Source of the DNA: Grifola frondosa
Lineage: Eukaryota > Basidiomycota > Agaricomycetes > Polyporales > Grifolaceae
DNA length: 64,000 nt
Direction of reading: 5' to 3'
Assembly: GCA_001683735.1 (NCBI GenBank)
Contig: LUGG01000007.1
Coordinates: 620,001 to 684,000, forward strand
In this document: piece after piece, positions 1 through 12,279 of the stretch
Layout of the letters: every line of letters starts with the position of its first letter
Position numbering within the stretch: the first letter of the stretch is position 1
The notes under the pieces: model-generated
What the model saw: the letters and a program-made list of their open reading frames with translations, nothing else
The model's database searches: none
What the model was told of the DNA's origin: nothing
Program-made: the position numbers and the translations under genes

Positions 1-2350
1 CGTTAACTGGGTGACGGGGTAGAGCAACCCGAGGAAGGTGCACCAGAATATGAGGTACGGCGCTCCGTACGCATTCGCAAAGCCGATCACTGTGACTTCC
101 TTTTTGGTTTTGCCCTCTGCATCAGGCTCTGCCTTATTGCTGGTGACGATCTCGAGACACAGTGGGACAAGGTACCACAACGCAAGGCCGAAGAGGGTCC
201 CGCTCATAGTGATCCGCGCAAGCCACGTCCTCACGAAGCGCATGTTGTCTGCACGAAGCGTCCCCCGGACTCCCCGTATTCGATGATCCAGAACAGGCTC
301 CCCAGCACCAGTACCGTGGGGAGGACCGGCGCAGCATCAACGCCGCGACCCCTCTGTCGGATTTCGATATCTGGAGGAAAATACGAACGCCCCAAGGCAG
401 AGCGAGCGCGGCGGGGACGGCTAAGAGCAGCACGGGGAACGGGGGAGAGGGCAGTGTCGAGGACGCGAAGAACGTGACGTGGCAGTATGGCTGCTGTTCC
501 TCCCTGCAAACGGTGCTCGTCGCCATCAGTCGCACGCAAATCGCGAACAGAGCGGAGAACCCGAGAATGCGCAGGCGCAGGCGGACGGTCGGCGCTGTGA
601 ACCCGACGATGACGGACGGGACGATCGAAGAAATCAGGAGGAAGAGGATCACACGATCCTCCCAGACTGTGAACGAGTTCGAAGCGAACGCAAGGGTGTG
701 TAATATGAGCGGAAGGGGAAGTGATCTCAGTGCAATGCTGGACAACGAGAGCCGGGCGGTAACAATAACGCCAAGAGAAGAGGCAAGGGCTGCCCCAAAT
801 AGCGCGTAGTCGACTGCACCCAGACCTTTCACATAACGCCTGAGGACGATGTGGGCAACGAAGCCCACAACACCGCCACCGACCGCACTGCGTACACACC
901 ACAAACGTGTGCTCCCTGCCCACCCCTCCCACTCATTCTGTAATTCCCCAAGCCTTGAGAACAGCGCGAACGCTGCTACTAAGCCAACACTCAGTACGGT
1001 GAGACCCAGGGCCATCAACGAGACGTTGAACTGGGCCCATAGCATACGGCATGCGGCAAGAGCATTCCTAGTGTACATCATCATCGCAAGCCACCGAGCA
1101 TTATCGTCGCCTGCACCCGCCTCGACTTCCACTGTCACCCACATGCGTTCCAGCTCGTGCCAGGCACTATCGAGCTCTCCGCCGGATGGGCTCGCTCGGT
1201 ATATGTCAAGGTACCGCTTCACTTGTGCAGTATTGAGCGACAGGGCACGCGAGAACTGGCTTCCCTCCCGGTCGTGCCAAAACAACTCAGGGATGACCAT
1301 TCCTAGGTTATTGTATGGAATCGGGAGACCGAGGAGAAGCGAGAGCGATGGTACTAGATCAATCTGTTGGACGTGGCGTGACAGAATCTCCGATCCGGGG
1401 AACGCGCGCTCAGAAAGGACAAACTGTGGAATAGCGGCTTGTGGGTGGAGAAGCGGCCGACCCTTGCTGTAAATCCACAGAGCCGCTGATGTCTCGTGCT
1501 CACCATCTCCGCCGTGGTCGCCTTTGCGGTCCATTCCGTGATCGCCCAGAACGACCAGAAGTGTGTCATCGTCAAGCAGGTCAACGACGCGGCGCAAAAC
1601 GTCATTCATTTGTGACAACTTCGCTTTCATCGTCGGATGGTCTGGCCCGACGCGATGGCCGACGTGGTCAACGCCGAGGAAGTGCCCGATGAGGAAGTCC
1701 CACTGCGCGGGCTTTTGGCTAAGGAGGGGGAAGAGATGACGAATGACGCCCTCGTCGACTGTGTGCAGGTCCTCGACGTTGAAGGAATCAAACGGGAAGG
1801 ACATGTTCGCATCAAACGCGGTGGGGAAGACAGTTGTCCAGGTATCATCGCCCATGAAGGCTATCTATGGCGGATATTGGCAAGACGTGCGAGGAGCTAC
1901 TTGGAAGCATGGACCCACTTTCCTGCCTGCTGCGCGCAGCTGCTCAATGATCGAGTCCTCAAGAATGGAAGATCCTCCAAAATTGGAGCCCATGTCAATG
2001 AAGGTCGGGAGAGACCCAGTGGTGAGACCCTTGATGCGCTGCAAGGTAGTGGTAGGTGGGTCCGGAGAATGAGTTGAAGAGCAACGAATGTGAGGGTCTC
2101 GCAGCGGTGAGTTCCCTTGGGAGCACAAGTACGTCGTGATAGTACGGAGATGACGGCTTGGGAGGATCAGAACTTAGAAAGTCGAAGCGCAGAGCGTCAA
2201 TCACGAGAACGACGGCTCTTTTATGTGTGGCAGTATGACGTTCTGCGCACACTACATCTGAGAGAGATAGACGGGTGAGAAGGAAGCCGCGAGTGTAGAG
2301 GTAGATCCCAGTAAGGTGAACAAGGAAGATCCACAGAAGTAACGAGAACC
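1..2350 (-). CDS. GPI13: GPI ethanolamine phosphate transferase 3 (PIG-O/Gpi13), 3' end off window
   Basis: This ER multi-pass membrane enzyme transfers ethanolamine phosphate to the third mannose of the GPI precursor, the group later joined to protein. The first visible exon encodes a hydrophobic segment followed by [12 protein letters not shown] (about 2180-2215), the metal-site start of the alkaline-phosphatase-like fold. Next come FNSFS and [11 protein letters not shown], then [10 protein letters not shown] (about 1850), [11 protein letters not shown] and [14 protein letters not shown] (about 1535), and a long run of membrane helices down to position 1. A 54-nt intron separates the KVA and FMGDD segments (about 1865-1918). 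The initiator Met is not visible: an in-frame stop sits just upstream of the first exon, so a short 5' exon is inferred. Three single-base frame breaks are seen, near 262-266, 349-352 and 2062-2063. Each disrupts strongly conserved sequence, and the first two lie in C/G runs. The family assignment is secure. Confidence 0.9.
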
Positions 2351-2838
2351 TTATATAATGGTCTTATCAAACTGCCCAAGAAATCCAAATGAAAGAAGGC
2401 AATGATTCCAATTCGCAATGAAGTTACGAGACAAGCAACGAGTTGCTCGGGTTTCCGAAGTGTTAATCCCGGTTTCGGACCTAATAGACGGATGACACGC
2501 AAGCACCTTCGGAGGGTGAAAGAATGCAATACCAAACTTCAATGGCTCCTACCTTAGCGGTCAAACAAAAGCGTATGATGTTCAGCTAGATCCCTATTAT
2601 GCCTCCTGTGATGAAGATCCGAACTGTGGAACTTGGACCGACCGAGACGATAGTTCGGAGACAACCAGCGGGATGTGACGTCGTCACACGAGAGGCGGAT
2701 CGTGACCGTTGGTGACAAGCAAGTGTCACGTGCGCGCGTCTTGACCAAACGCGTCGACTCCGTCACTCCTCGCCGAAGTGAGACTCAGGCTTTCCTTTCT
2801 TCCAACAACTCCGCATATATTCTCACTTGGATAATATC
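2351..2838. promoter_or_regulatory. Divergent promoter GPI13/DPB4 with an ACGCGT box
   Basis: This 0.5-kb gap separates the reverse-strand GPI13 gene from the forward-strand DPB4 gene and must hold both promoters and the missing first exon of GPI13. An ACGCGT hexamer (MluI cell-cycle box consensus) lies at 2749-2754, 85 nt upstream of the DPB4 start. It sits in a GTCAC/GTGAC-rich stretch (2675-2770). In yeasts this box is bound by MBF and drives DNA-replication genes. Its use here is inferred from position only. Confidence 0.45.
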
Positions 2839-3885
2839 ATGGTTCGCAAAGAGTCAACTGGGGGTTCAGCTTCTGCAAAAGCCCAACAAGAGGCGATCTC
2901 TGAAGGTATCGAGAACTTCGAACTTCCCCGGAGTTTGGTTATGAAGCTGGCGCGAGCCTCCCAGGTGCGCACGACTTGCAAACGAGCTTTGCTCACACAA
3001 GGATGAACTTTACGGATGCCAAAATGCGGTCCTAATCTAGATACCAGAAAATACCAAATTTCAGAAGGATGTTATTCTCTCGATCATGAAAGCATCCACG
3101 GTCTTCATCAACTACATTGGTACGCCACAGTCTGTAATCACCCTGTCTACATTTGCTGATACTTGGACATTATGTGCTATTAACAGCTGCCACGTATGAC
3201 TCATATATTGGCTAGAATTCTACTTTGTTCATATGTTTGCTTGCTATAGAGCACACGAGGTCGCCAGTCAAAAACAACACAAGAGCATCTCAGCGACGGA
3301 CGTGCTCAAGGCACTGGAGATGGTTGAGTTCGGTGACATTGCGCAGAATGTCCAGGGTGAACTGCAAAGTACGTCTTTACCTCCTGCTTGTTGGTTAACC
3401 TTTCTCTTTTATTCGATTGTGCACCTACCAGCAATTCCTTCTATGGTCAGTTAATGATAGCCGGTACTCACACTCGTCTGCAGTTTTCCGCGAGCTGCAG
3501 AAAGCAGATAAGAGCAAGAAAGGCGGCAACAGGAATAAAGTTAAGGATGCTGAATCTGCGTCTGTGAAATCAAAAGGGAAGGCGAAGGCCGCTCCGCAGA
3601 CTATCCCCACGATCCATATTTCCAGACCGGCTGCGGTCTCTGCACGTTCGGAAAACATGCTGGAGCCAGAGCACGCAGAGGATAATGACATCGAGTCAGA
3701 GGCCGAACGTGATGTGGACGAGGAAATGATGGATGCCGAAGACGATGTAGAAGACGATATCGATGAAGGCGGAGAAACTTGGAGACGATGTGGAGAGCGA
3801 AACGGAGGACCTGATGGCAGTAGAGGAGGAGGAAGTCCGAAAGGACGCCAGAGACTTGGAGGATGGTGCAGATGGAGACGACTGA
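2839..3885 (+). CDS. DPB4: DNA polymerase epsilon subunit D / CHRAC17-like histone-fold protein (Dpb4, POLE3)
   Basis: This small nuclear histone-fold protein pairs with Dpb3/POLE4 in DNA polymerase epsilon and in CHRAC/ISW2-type complexes. Exons read 2839-2964, 3041-3119, 3187-3193, 3250-3368 and 3484 onward. The fold is visible as FELPRSLVMKLA, then FQKDVILSIMKASTVFINYI, AHEVASQKQHKSISATDV and LKALEMVEFGDI. The helix-2 to loop segment AATAHEV is obtained only if a 7-nt microexon (3187-3193) is used. A Lys/Ala-rich linker and a long acidic tail follow, as in the family. The acidic tail changes frame near 3765-3780: the other frame keeps Glu/Asp-rich coding to a TGA at 3883-3885, whereas the unshifted frame runs on as non-acidic noise. 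I therefore place the end at 3885. The start is the first ATG of the first exon. Confidence 0.9.
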
Positions 3886-4479
3886 GCAGGCGACACGGGT
3901 GCGTTGAATTTCTGTGTCCTGGATTTCTGGCAGACAGGCATTGCGTACATGCGGTTTTTCATATTACGTGGTGTAATGGCGCAGGGCGCACAGATCGACC
4001 AGTTTATCAATGTCATGTATTTCTATCTTCCGTCTCCGATTTTATCTGCATTCTGCTTGCTGTCGTCTTGTTGCATGGCTATCTAATGAAACTCTCCATC
4101 CAAGCTGTTGGTAACATTACGTTCCACCTTACTTTGAACCGCAATTGAAATTCGTAACTAGTTCTGCCTCAATATTGTGAGTGTTCTTAACCCGTATAGC
4201 TGCGAGTAAGTCCATTATGCCCTTTATTTTATTTTATTGATACCATGTTTACAGATTATCACAGGGTTACCACATAGCCGGTTGGTCATTTTCTACGCTT
4301 CCCTTAAATGGCTAACTCCTCCCAAGGTACCGGGTAGCACACGATCAGCAATATTGCGTGTTTCACACAGCCCACCTACTCGGATATGGCGCCACGAGAA
4401 GAGAGCACTCAGCCGTTCCCTCGCTCTTTATATGATTTCCACTTAAGATAACGGTTTCGTGACTTTGCTACTGAACAAG
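3886..4479. other. Intergenic, DPB4 3' flank and SDR promoter
   Basis: No gene is seen. The first part is T-rich and probably 3' untranslated sequence of DPB4; the last 200 nt precede the dehydrogenase start and show no clear TATA box. Open frames here have no conserved features. Confidence 0.5.
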
Positions 4480-5759
4480 ATGGGCAAATTCACCTTAGCT
4501 CGCTTTTTCCAGGAACAATGGGGTACGAGGATCCCCAAACCAAAGACGAGTGCAGAAGGCAAGACGATTATTGTCACCGGAGGAAACATTGGGTTGGGCT
4601 TCGAGGCGGCAAAGCATATCGCTCGGTTGTCTCCGGAGCGGCTTCTAATCACGAGCAGAGACGCAGGCCGTGGAGAGGGTGCGAGGAAGAGTGAGTGACA
4701 CAAGCATTCTGTCTGCAGTCGTCTGATCGCCCACAGAAATCGAGCAGAAGTCGAGCATCTCTGTAGGTGTCGCACCCATCGACCTGTCCTCGTTTGATTC
4801 TGTTCGTGCATTCGCGGATGGTTTCGGAGATGGCAAACTCGATTGCCTGCTCCTTAATGCCGGAGTAAGCATGCGGGTCTATAGTGCAACAAAGGATGGA
4901 TGGGAGTCGACGTAAGCCTCTTCGCTAATGTATGAAACATCCGCTGACTCCACCTAGCATTCAAGTCAACTATCTTTCAAACGCACTCTTGAGCATTCTT
5001 TTGCTGCCGAACCTCATTAAATCGTCTACTCCGGAAGTAGCCTCACGCATCGTCTTTGTCTCTAGCTACGCACACTATCAGATTAAGAACCTGGACGATG
5101 TGAAAGACTCTTCGAACATCTTGAAGACACTGAGCGACGAGAAATACTGCACGGAGAGGTAGGCGGGTGACAATGTATTGTTCTCCGAGACTAACTCAGT
5201 ATCAAACAGGGCCATGCGCTTGAGGTACATGCTATCAAAGTGTACGTAGCATTGGTTCGCTTCCAAACGCCTACTGGCATGCCTGACACACTGAACAGAT
5301 CTCGTCGGCGTATTTGTCCGCGAACTCTCTGCGCGTCTCCCGTCCCCCACACCTGTTGCCGTCTCCGCGATAAATCCTGGATTCTGTCACTCGTCGATTT
5401 TACGTAACTGGGAGGAGATATTCATCATCAAGGTTATGTTGAAGTCGTATGCTGCTCTTTTTGCGCGGTCGACAGAAATGGGAAGCCGCACATTGGTGCA
5501 TGCAGCTCTTGATCCGGAAGAGAGGAAGTTCCACAACCACTACATATCCAATTGTGAGATCGTTGAAGAGAGTGACTTCCTTCTTAGTGAAGAGGGACGC
5601 AAGGTCTCTGCGAGAATTTGGGTAAGCGAGTCTTTCGCAACGGTGGTCCGCATCTGACTACGGCCTCCCTAGACTGAGACAATAGATGTGCTCAAAGAGC
5701 TGGACCCGAGGGTAGAAGGGATAGTCTCTGAATACTTGTCAGAACCGAAAACTGCATAA
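4480..5759 (+). CDS. Short-chain dehydrogenase/reductase (WWOX/retinol-dehydrogenase-like)
   Basis: This is a 342-residue NAD(P)-dependent oxidoreductase with a Rossmann fold. Six exons join in phase: 4480-4690, 4737-4911, 4958-5158, 5210-5241, 5299-5621 and 5673-5759. The cofactor motif TGGNIGLG (TGxxxGxG) is near residue 33, LLLNAG is the NAG motif, and IVFVSS supplies the catalytic Ser region. YMLSK, split over the exon 4/5 border, is the YxxxK catalytic pair, and INPG follows as usual. The N-terminal FFQEQWG is typical of fungal members of this branch. This is the one conserved multi-exon gene in the first 20 kb with no frame break. The substrate cannot be read from sequence. It is convergent with the F-box gene to the right. 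Confidence 0.9.
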
Positions 5760-6270
5760 ATCAACTTTTGTTCGGTCTTTTCATCCAATAGCTCGTGAAC
5801 CTGGATCAGTTTATTTCCCTTCGTGACGTACCCTTTTCCGTGAACCGCGATCAAAGGGAACTGATAGCATCATGTCCTTGAAAGTAGTGCAAGGCGGGGT
5901 ACCTTTGACAATTAGTGGAAGGGGTTGCAAGTGGCTTTCGCGTTGTTGTTTGGGTGATTCTGATATTTTCATTGTGATTGGGCAGTAATCGAATCCTGAT
6001 ACTACAGTGCAAGATACCAACATGACACTCAGGTATATATCTAACAGCCATACTAGAACCGTGTTCAGACACACCAACCGCCCATAAGAATGATTGCAAC
6101 GGTGCGTGTTCAACAGTCCAGAATAGTGATCAAAGTTTCCAGCAATCAAATACCTGTTCTGTTTCCGTCTGCTCCTGTCAAATGGTGAGTTTACTCTAGA
6201 TTCAACTAAAAAAATCGTGTCTAAAGCGCACCAAGCGTGTTCGGCCAATATTTAGACATCGACAAAGCTT
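5760..6270. other. Convergent intergenic region
   Basis: This lies between the ends of the dehydrogenase (+) and the F-box gene (-). A 145-codon open frame on the reverse strand (5811-6248) has no recognisable domain and uneven composition; I do not call it a gene. Confidence 0.45.
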
Positions 6271-7765
6271 TCACTCCTTCACGCAAACTTCACATTGCGC
6301 GGCATATTTGATCCGTTTTATTTCTTCGGCCGTGGACTTGTCTACCTCCGAAACATCCAGCGAAAGCAATGATGACCGACATCCTGCATCGACTTGCAAA
6401 AAATGGGTGAACCGCGACAGTAACTCTGCATCGTCTCCCATGCCAATCACTTCAATGTTGGCCAATTGTGTACACAACGGGCCATCGAAGTAACACGGTG
6501 TGGACTGAGACGTCTGCAGCGCCTCTAACGCAGCGATGAGTGAGCTCGAGTTTAGGCGGATGAGCTTCAGCGTGCGCAGGCCTTGCAGCCGGTGCAACAT
6601 ATTCCGCCACAAATAGTAGTCGAACTGCGCAACGACGTCTCCTACTGCCAATGACTCTACACAGGACAAGTCCAGCGCAGACCATAGGGAATACCATAGG
6701 CCATGGGAATGCATAGGTTCTGTGGGGCACTTTTTCTCCATGAGCAGCTGAAAATGCGGCGCCGCGAGCATATCATTGTCCTGGTAAGTCCGCAGCAGTA
6801 CGATGTCGGAATCTTTAGCCTCGAGTTCGATATGGTGGAGCGTGGTCAAATGTGGAAGTGCAGTCGGATCGCGAAGGACCCCCACGAACGTACCCCAGCC
6901 AGGCCGATCCCATACAGTTTCTATCGAGATATATGCCTGCATTGGAATAGAGAGGGAAGCAAGGACGCTGGCGAGAAACGAGATACGCCTGCATTCAAAT
7001 TTCATCTTCAACAAGCGACGGAGGTCGATGCGTGGACGCACAGGAGTGGTTTCAATGGAACACAAGCGTCGTAATACCAGTGTTTCAAGAGCAGGGCATT
7101 GCGCTAGGATATCCAGCAAACATGAGGGAGACAAGGCGTGAGGCGCATCGATTATGACGAGATCTCAGGTTCTTGCAGACCTCGACAGTCTGACCAAATA
7201 GACACCGCTGAGCGTGAGCGAGCGCAGTAATGGCATATCTCCACGGAATGGAAGTGGAGCAGCGACCAACCGCCCATGCCCTGTGAGCAAAAAATCGCCC
7301 TCCTTCCAACGATCGAACCATCCTTCTTTTGTCCAATGTGCAAGAGGAGTTCTTCAAGTCTCGGTGCCGGTTCTTTGACCCCAGTAAGAAATGTAGACAT
7401 TTCCTTCTCACTCCGGAGGAAACATACAAGCTCTGAAGCGATGACTGTGAGCGTTCAGAATGGCAGGAGCGCTCTCTGGCATCCGTTTATGATCGAGGTA
7501 GGCTCGGATCAAGGACAACTGCGAATGACGAAGGAAGATCCTGGCACGCCCGGGTCATGGAATGAAATAGAGTTCCATAGATCGTATTTGCAAGGGCAAC
7601 TTCACGCCAGTAATGGCACACCCGAGATATTCTGAGGATCTGCCTGCAAGATGGAGATGTGGAGGCGATAAGGAGAAAGATCTTCACAAGCAGCTTGTAA
7701 GGAAGATGCTGGATTGGACTGCTTGAACCATTTGATGCTGATTGCTGTGGATCACCGGAAGACAT
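6271..7765 (-). pseudogene. F-box/LRR-like gene, broken
   Basis: This belongs to the large agaricomycete F-box family whose members act as substrate adaptors of SCF ubiquitin ligases. The F-box follows the start at 7765: IQHLPYKLLVKIFLLIA then VCHYWREVAL, typical spacing for the Skp1-binding helix bundle. Downstream come LRR-like strands such as APRLEELLLHIG, MPLLRSLTLSGVYL and CPALETLVLRRL, and a long C-terminal part to 6271. These parts lie in at least three frames without room for introns. In addition an in-frame TGA at 7165-7167 (reverse strand) interrupts the LRR region between SRSART and DLVIIDAP. The frame shifts could be sequence errors, but the nonsense codon argues for a decayed gene. 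Confidence 0.6.
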
Positions 7766-8197
7766 TTTAAAAAGGTCTACGTGTCCCAAAGGCTGATGCG
7801 GTCTCGGTGGACTCGCCGGACGAGCTGATTCGTCTTCACTGCGAAGAATCGCTCGATGTGAATACTACTATAAAAAAGATCACTGACGACTGACCAATAA
7901 AGGTATGAAGGATACTGTACTTCAATTTGAGCGAAACGATGTTTAATGATGATGGTGCACCAGCAAGAGAGCAGTGCTGCCGAGCTGGTTGATCGATGCA
8001 TCGATGATTATCAAGGATCCACAACCATTCATACCCTATATTGCTAAACACTTAGCAATGACAAGATTGTCGATAAACTGCTAATGGTCAGCGTTCCGAG
8101 CACGACATCAATGAGTCTCACAGACAATGAAGGTTGTGACCGATTAGAATTAATATACACCAAGAATATCGCCAGATAGGCGTGAATTTACATCTAT
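7766..8197. other. Intergenic between F-box gene and permease
   Basis: This is the upstream region of the reverse-strand F-box gene and the 3' flank of the permease. It is AT-rich with no recognised gene or repeat. Confidence 0.5.
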
Positions 8198-10448
8198 TCA
8201 GTACTTTGTTTGCGCCTCCACTTTTTCTAGATTTGCCGGATCCATGACATCTATTCCCATCTCTTCCGCTGCAAGCAAATATCATGAGTTTCAAGCTGGC
8301 TGTAATATCAAAGGCGGCGGAGACATACCAGCAATCTGTTTAACCGGACCCGTGAACCACTTTCTCGCACTGATGATCCAGAAGCCCATGCTATACGCAA
8401 GCACGATCCCTACAGCGACAATGGCGTAGTTAAGTGTCTGCGAGTCGACTGGATTCGCTTGAGGGAGGATGAACGCAATGGAGATGAACGCGATCCAAAG
8501 GACCGCGCCGATCGCAACAGGAAAAAAAACATCCCCAGATGGAACGGCCCGCGCACGAATTGTTTCGCGTAGATGACACGCAATGCGATGGGTATCGCTG
8601 ACAAGATAGACATGAGGGGAGCGCTTGATTCTAGACTGGAGGCGACATACCATACGAGATGTACAGCCCGATTGTTGCTATACTGGTTGCAGCAGAGAAG
8701 GCGACAGCACTACCAAGACTAGGCAGACCCAAGATGAAACTCAGTGTACACGCGAGCCATACTAACGTCCCTAGTTGAGCATGATGAAAGACAGGGTAAA
8801 AAGAGATCACAATCACCTGTGCGAATGGGTGACTTGCGTTTCACGTCGACTTTATGAAAGAATTTGTGGCCAGGAATGCCGCCGTCTCGCGCAAAAGCGT
8901 ACATCATCCTGCTGTTAGAAGTCACGGAGAACGTTCCGCAGAAGAACATAGCGCCGATGATGATACCTATGTGACGTATTGATCAATCATGGCCAATTTC
9001 CGAACACGCAGTATCTCACCATCAACACAATTGCACCCTTCTCGCCAACGGTGTCCAAGAAAATCTGTGCAACAGGCTGGCCCGTAGCAGTAGAGACGGT
9101 AGAGTTTAGATCCTGGATAGAGAAGAGTAGGCCGAGGATGAGGAACCATCCGAGAACAGCGAGACGCCGATGGCCATGATAATTCCAATTGGTCCCGACA
9201 CAGCTGCATTATGCGTCTCTTCTGTCATCTGTATTATTTGAGGTCAAATTATGGCCACGTTTGTGTGCGATGATAACTGACATGGGCGTGGCGTCAAATC
9301 CTGTATATATGTTAGCACGAAACACTTCGCGACGACATGTAATTCGGAACATGGAACATACCTGTTAGTGTGTACTGTGCCATCAAGATGCCGATGATCA
9401 CGACATAAGCCGGACTTGCCTCTGGCTCCAGCCGACCCCATCCACACCCGTGTTATCAATGAAAGTTTGAAACACGAAATGCGCAGACTGATGTGTTGGC
9501 GCCTTTGCAAGAATAGCGATAACGAGCGCTGTTGTTCCGAGCGCGTGCCACCACACGGAAATATTGTTGAGGTACTTGAGGAGGTGCACCCAAACGTGTT
9601 GATCATGCCTTGAGAGCAGAGAACGGCAGCGTAGATGCCGATGGTCGTCCGCGAGGTGGGCACAAGTCGGTGCCGAACGTCGCCACTGTTGAGATGAAAT
9701 TCGCGACGGCGAAGCTTAACACCGATGAGTAAGCTCCGGAGACGGGCATATTTGAAATGAATCACCTGATTCCAGTTGTGACCGCAACCTGCCCAAGCAA
9801 GTTGAACCAGCCGCAGATCCACGACGCGAAGGCCGCATTTTCAGGTTTGGAAAGCATGGCAGCCCAGAAGTATGGACCTCCGCTGGTTGGATGAGCACTA
9901 CAGACCTCTTCAAGGGAATGAGATTTCGTGCAATATAGTTGGAAGCTCATACCCGCCATGGCCAGTCCGACGAGCATAGTGAAGAACGCTTGAATTGTGA
10001 TTGTCAGATGGAAGACCAAATGTGTATGCACTGGCACATACCGACACTATCCAACCCCAAACCATTACGGCGGGTCCGCCGGTGTTCTGTAAGGACCGAC
10101 ATGTTAAACAACGCTATCATCATCGCATGTTTAGACGTACCAAGCCATACAAGAAGAGCGAAGGGATACCGGTTATTATACTGATGATCGAGAACGACAC
10201 GCCAAAGTTCTGAAAGATAATCTCGGTTTATGAGGATCAAGAAGAGTCGCAGATATTCACCTGCAAGAGACTCAAATCACGTCTAGAAAATGAAGACGTC
10301 AGCACTCTACTGCGGAGGATAAGCATCACCCTGCTCACTTCAGCTCCTGCTTGTACCCCATCCTGGCCAGCTCGGCCTCATCGAGATCACCATCCATGAC
10401 CGTTCCGCAGCGGACTCTAGCTTTCGTCGAGGTGACCGAGTCAGACAT
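8198..10448 (-). CDS. GABA/amino-acid permease (APC superfamily, Uga4-like)
   Basis: This is a plasma- or vacuolar-membrane transporter with about 12 helices that takes up GABA, choline or amino acids by proton symport. From the start at 10448 the cytosolic N-terminus reads DEAELARMGYKQEL, a hallmark of the fungal ACT/GABA permease family, followed by SFSIISIITGIPS and the GGPAVMVWGW helix. HPTSGGPYFWAAML, WICGWFNLLGQVAVTTGI, YLNNISVWWHALGT, PAYVVIIGILMAQYT, NSRMMYAFARDGGIPGH and FHLGMF follow in order. The C-terminus DPANLEKVEAQTKY ends at 8198. At least eight short introns are apparent. The frame breaks at 8522-8529 (run of eight A on the + strand), 9419-9420, 9589-9591 and 9658-9660; each is repaired by one extra base in the run. 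The gene is probably intact in the organism. Confidence 0.88.
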
Positions 10449-12279
10449 GACGTTACGTGGGGATGGTCGAGCAGGGGTGGGGCATAGCTTGTGAGAACAT
10501 GTCGCCTATCATTATGGGACGATAACGGCCCAAATGCACACCGATTGGCGCTCAACGGATGGAATCTGTAGATAAGTCGACGATCCATAGCCGCCGTATT
10601 TGTGGATTCTTATCGCGGCCCACACGACCTCTTCCCCCAGGCACATCTCTCCCAGATATTACAGGAGCACTACAAAGAGGGTCATATGATTGCAACCGAG
10701 TGCATAAGCGCGGCGAAACCATTGAGCTTTTGTCCTGTGACTTCAACGTTGCCCTCAAAAAATGCTCGTAGTGAGTCGCCACTCAACGCTTATCGATGCT
10801 CAGCTGGACTACTGGTTCCTAGACGTCCTGTGGCATAGATATATCTGGTGACATTATCTTCGCAAAAACAATTTCCAATGAAGACTCACCCGGTACGGCT
10901 ACATGACAACACCTTGCCATACGACCGTGATAAAGGTTTTTTTTAAAGGTATGGACAGTCGTACTTAATATGAACAGAATGCGAGTACTGTTCCTACATG
11001 GTTAGCGTATTCGAAACCATAGTAAAAGACACGGTACAACACACCTCTAGCGCAGCTAAGCTTTCGTAAATCAGGGCATTTCGCAGTAGTTCCATACAGC
11101 TCTAACATATGGCGGAGAGTTGATCACATCCTGTGCGTGTAACACCACATGCACTATCTGCGTTGGAGCTGCCATGTTCATTTCCAGGGACCATGGCTTT
11201 GTCACGCCAACTACATTGCGGTGAACGGATATATGTCTACTTCCGGATGATAGAAAGACGTTGTGGACGCACATTGAAGTTGTAAACATAAATCTCAGTT
11301 TCCGGGAGCACGACATCATCAAGACAACTTTCCGACCATATATTCGTGCTCAGAACTATAGATCCAGAAAGAAATGTTGAGTAGCGGTTCACCGTGCATA
11401 GCCGTCTCCACTGGTCAGACATGCTGCCGTATGAATCTTGGGATTTTGCTGCGGTGCAACTTGAATAAGCGTGAGATAGGAGGTTTTGGTTCCGTGCGAG
11501 CAGAAGAGAATCGCCAGAACAACTCGACATGTCTTCGGTCGTTAATCGGGAGTCGGGCGGTGAGGCAAATGGTTTCCATGTTGAGTGCGTTCACAATAAC
11601 TGGTCCCGGAAATTGCGTGCGAGCAGCTACCAGCAGTCATAGATGCACGACTAGCCGTGAGAGAATGACAAAGCTCTTCGGGGGAATCTGCTGGCATGTG
11701 AGTAAAAGAAAAGAAGATCACGAACCCGACTTGGGTGCGTCGGTTAAGAGGAGCACGGCTCCCAATAATGGCAAAACCAAGTGCGATGCAGAGGATCCGT
11801 TGAGAATATGCTCTCTGGGGTATTTGAGCATCGGTTTGACATACATAGGTAGGCTGAAGAATGCCACGCGCCCGTCTACCACGCGGCGTTCTTCTTCCTC
11901 TGCTTGCCACAGTGGTCGTGTCGACTCCACTCAAGACGAGTCATTGGTACCTTCGTCGTCGAGGATCAGAAATACTAGCATAAGCAAGGTATCTAGTACG
12001 CTTAGTACTTTGTATCGACCACTCACTCTCATGTTGCAAACAGTTGGTACAGGTCGCCGGCAGCTCTCGGCAGTTCCAGAGGAATAAGTCAAATCCTCGA
12101 GCACTGTGCGATCTTCGTTTCAAATCTTTATTCAAGTACGCATTTTGAATCTTCGCAGCTGGTGTGCTATGTTACTTCGTTGATCTGCTAATCGGAGTTG
12201 CTGACACCAATGGACTTCCCGCTTGACTTAGTACCATCCCGTCGTTTGTGGCACACCATCTTTGTCGGCGCGGCCCACC
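10449..12279. other. Unassigned region of 1.8 kb
   Basis: It holds the permease promoter and then about 1.2 kb (11070-12140) with overlapping open frames on both strands, up to 237 codons on + (11374-12087) and 130 on - (11542-11934). None shows a domain I recognise. The reverse strand has a hydrophobic run (HLVLPLLGAVLLLTD, about 11745-11790) and could be the remains of a membrane-protein gene. No repeat structure was seen. Confidence 0.35.

Noticed and set aside
134..300. C-terminal end of the 573-codon reverse-strand frame as the true end of GPI13
   Set aside because: Below about 345 that frame loses membrane-protein character, while conserved helices continue in two other frames to position 1.
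3886..4148. Extension of DPB4 to 4148
   Set aside because: After the frame change the unshifted frame turns from acidic to Trp/Arg/Cys-rich noise; the acidic tail continues in another frame to 3885.
11374..12087. 237-codon forward frame as a gene
   Set aside because: No conserved motif, and overlapping frames of similar length exist on the other strand.
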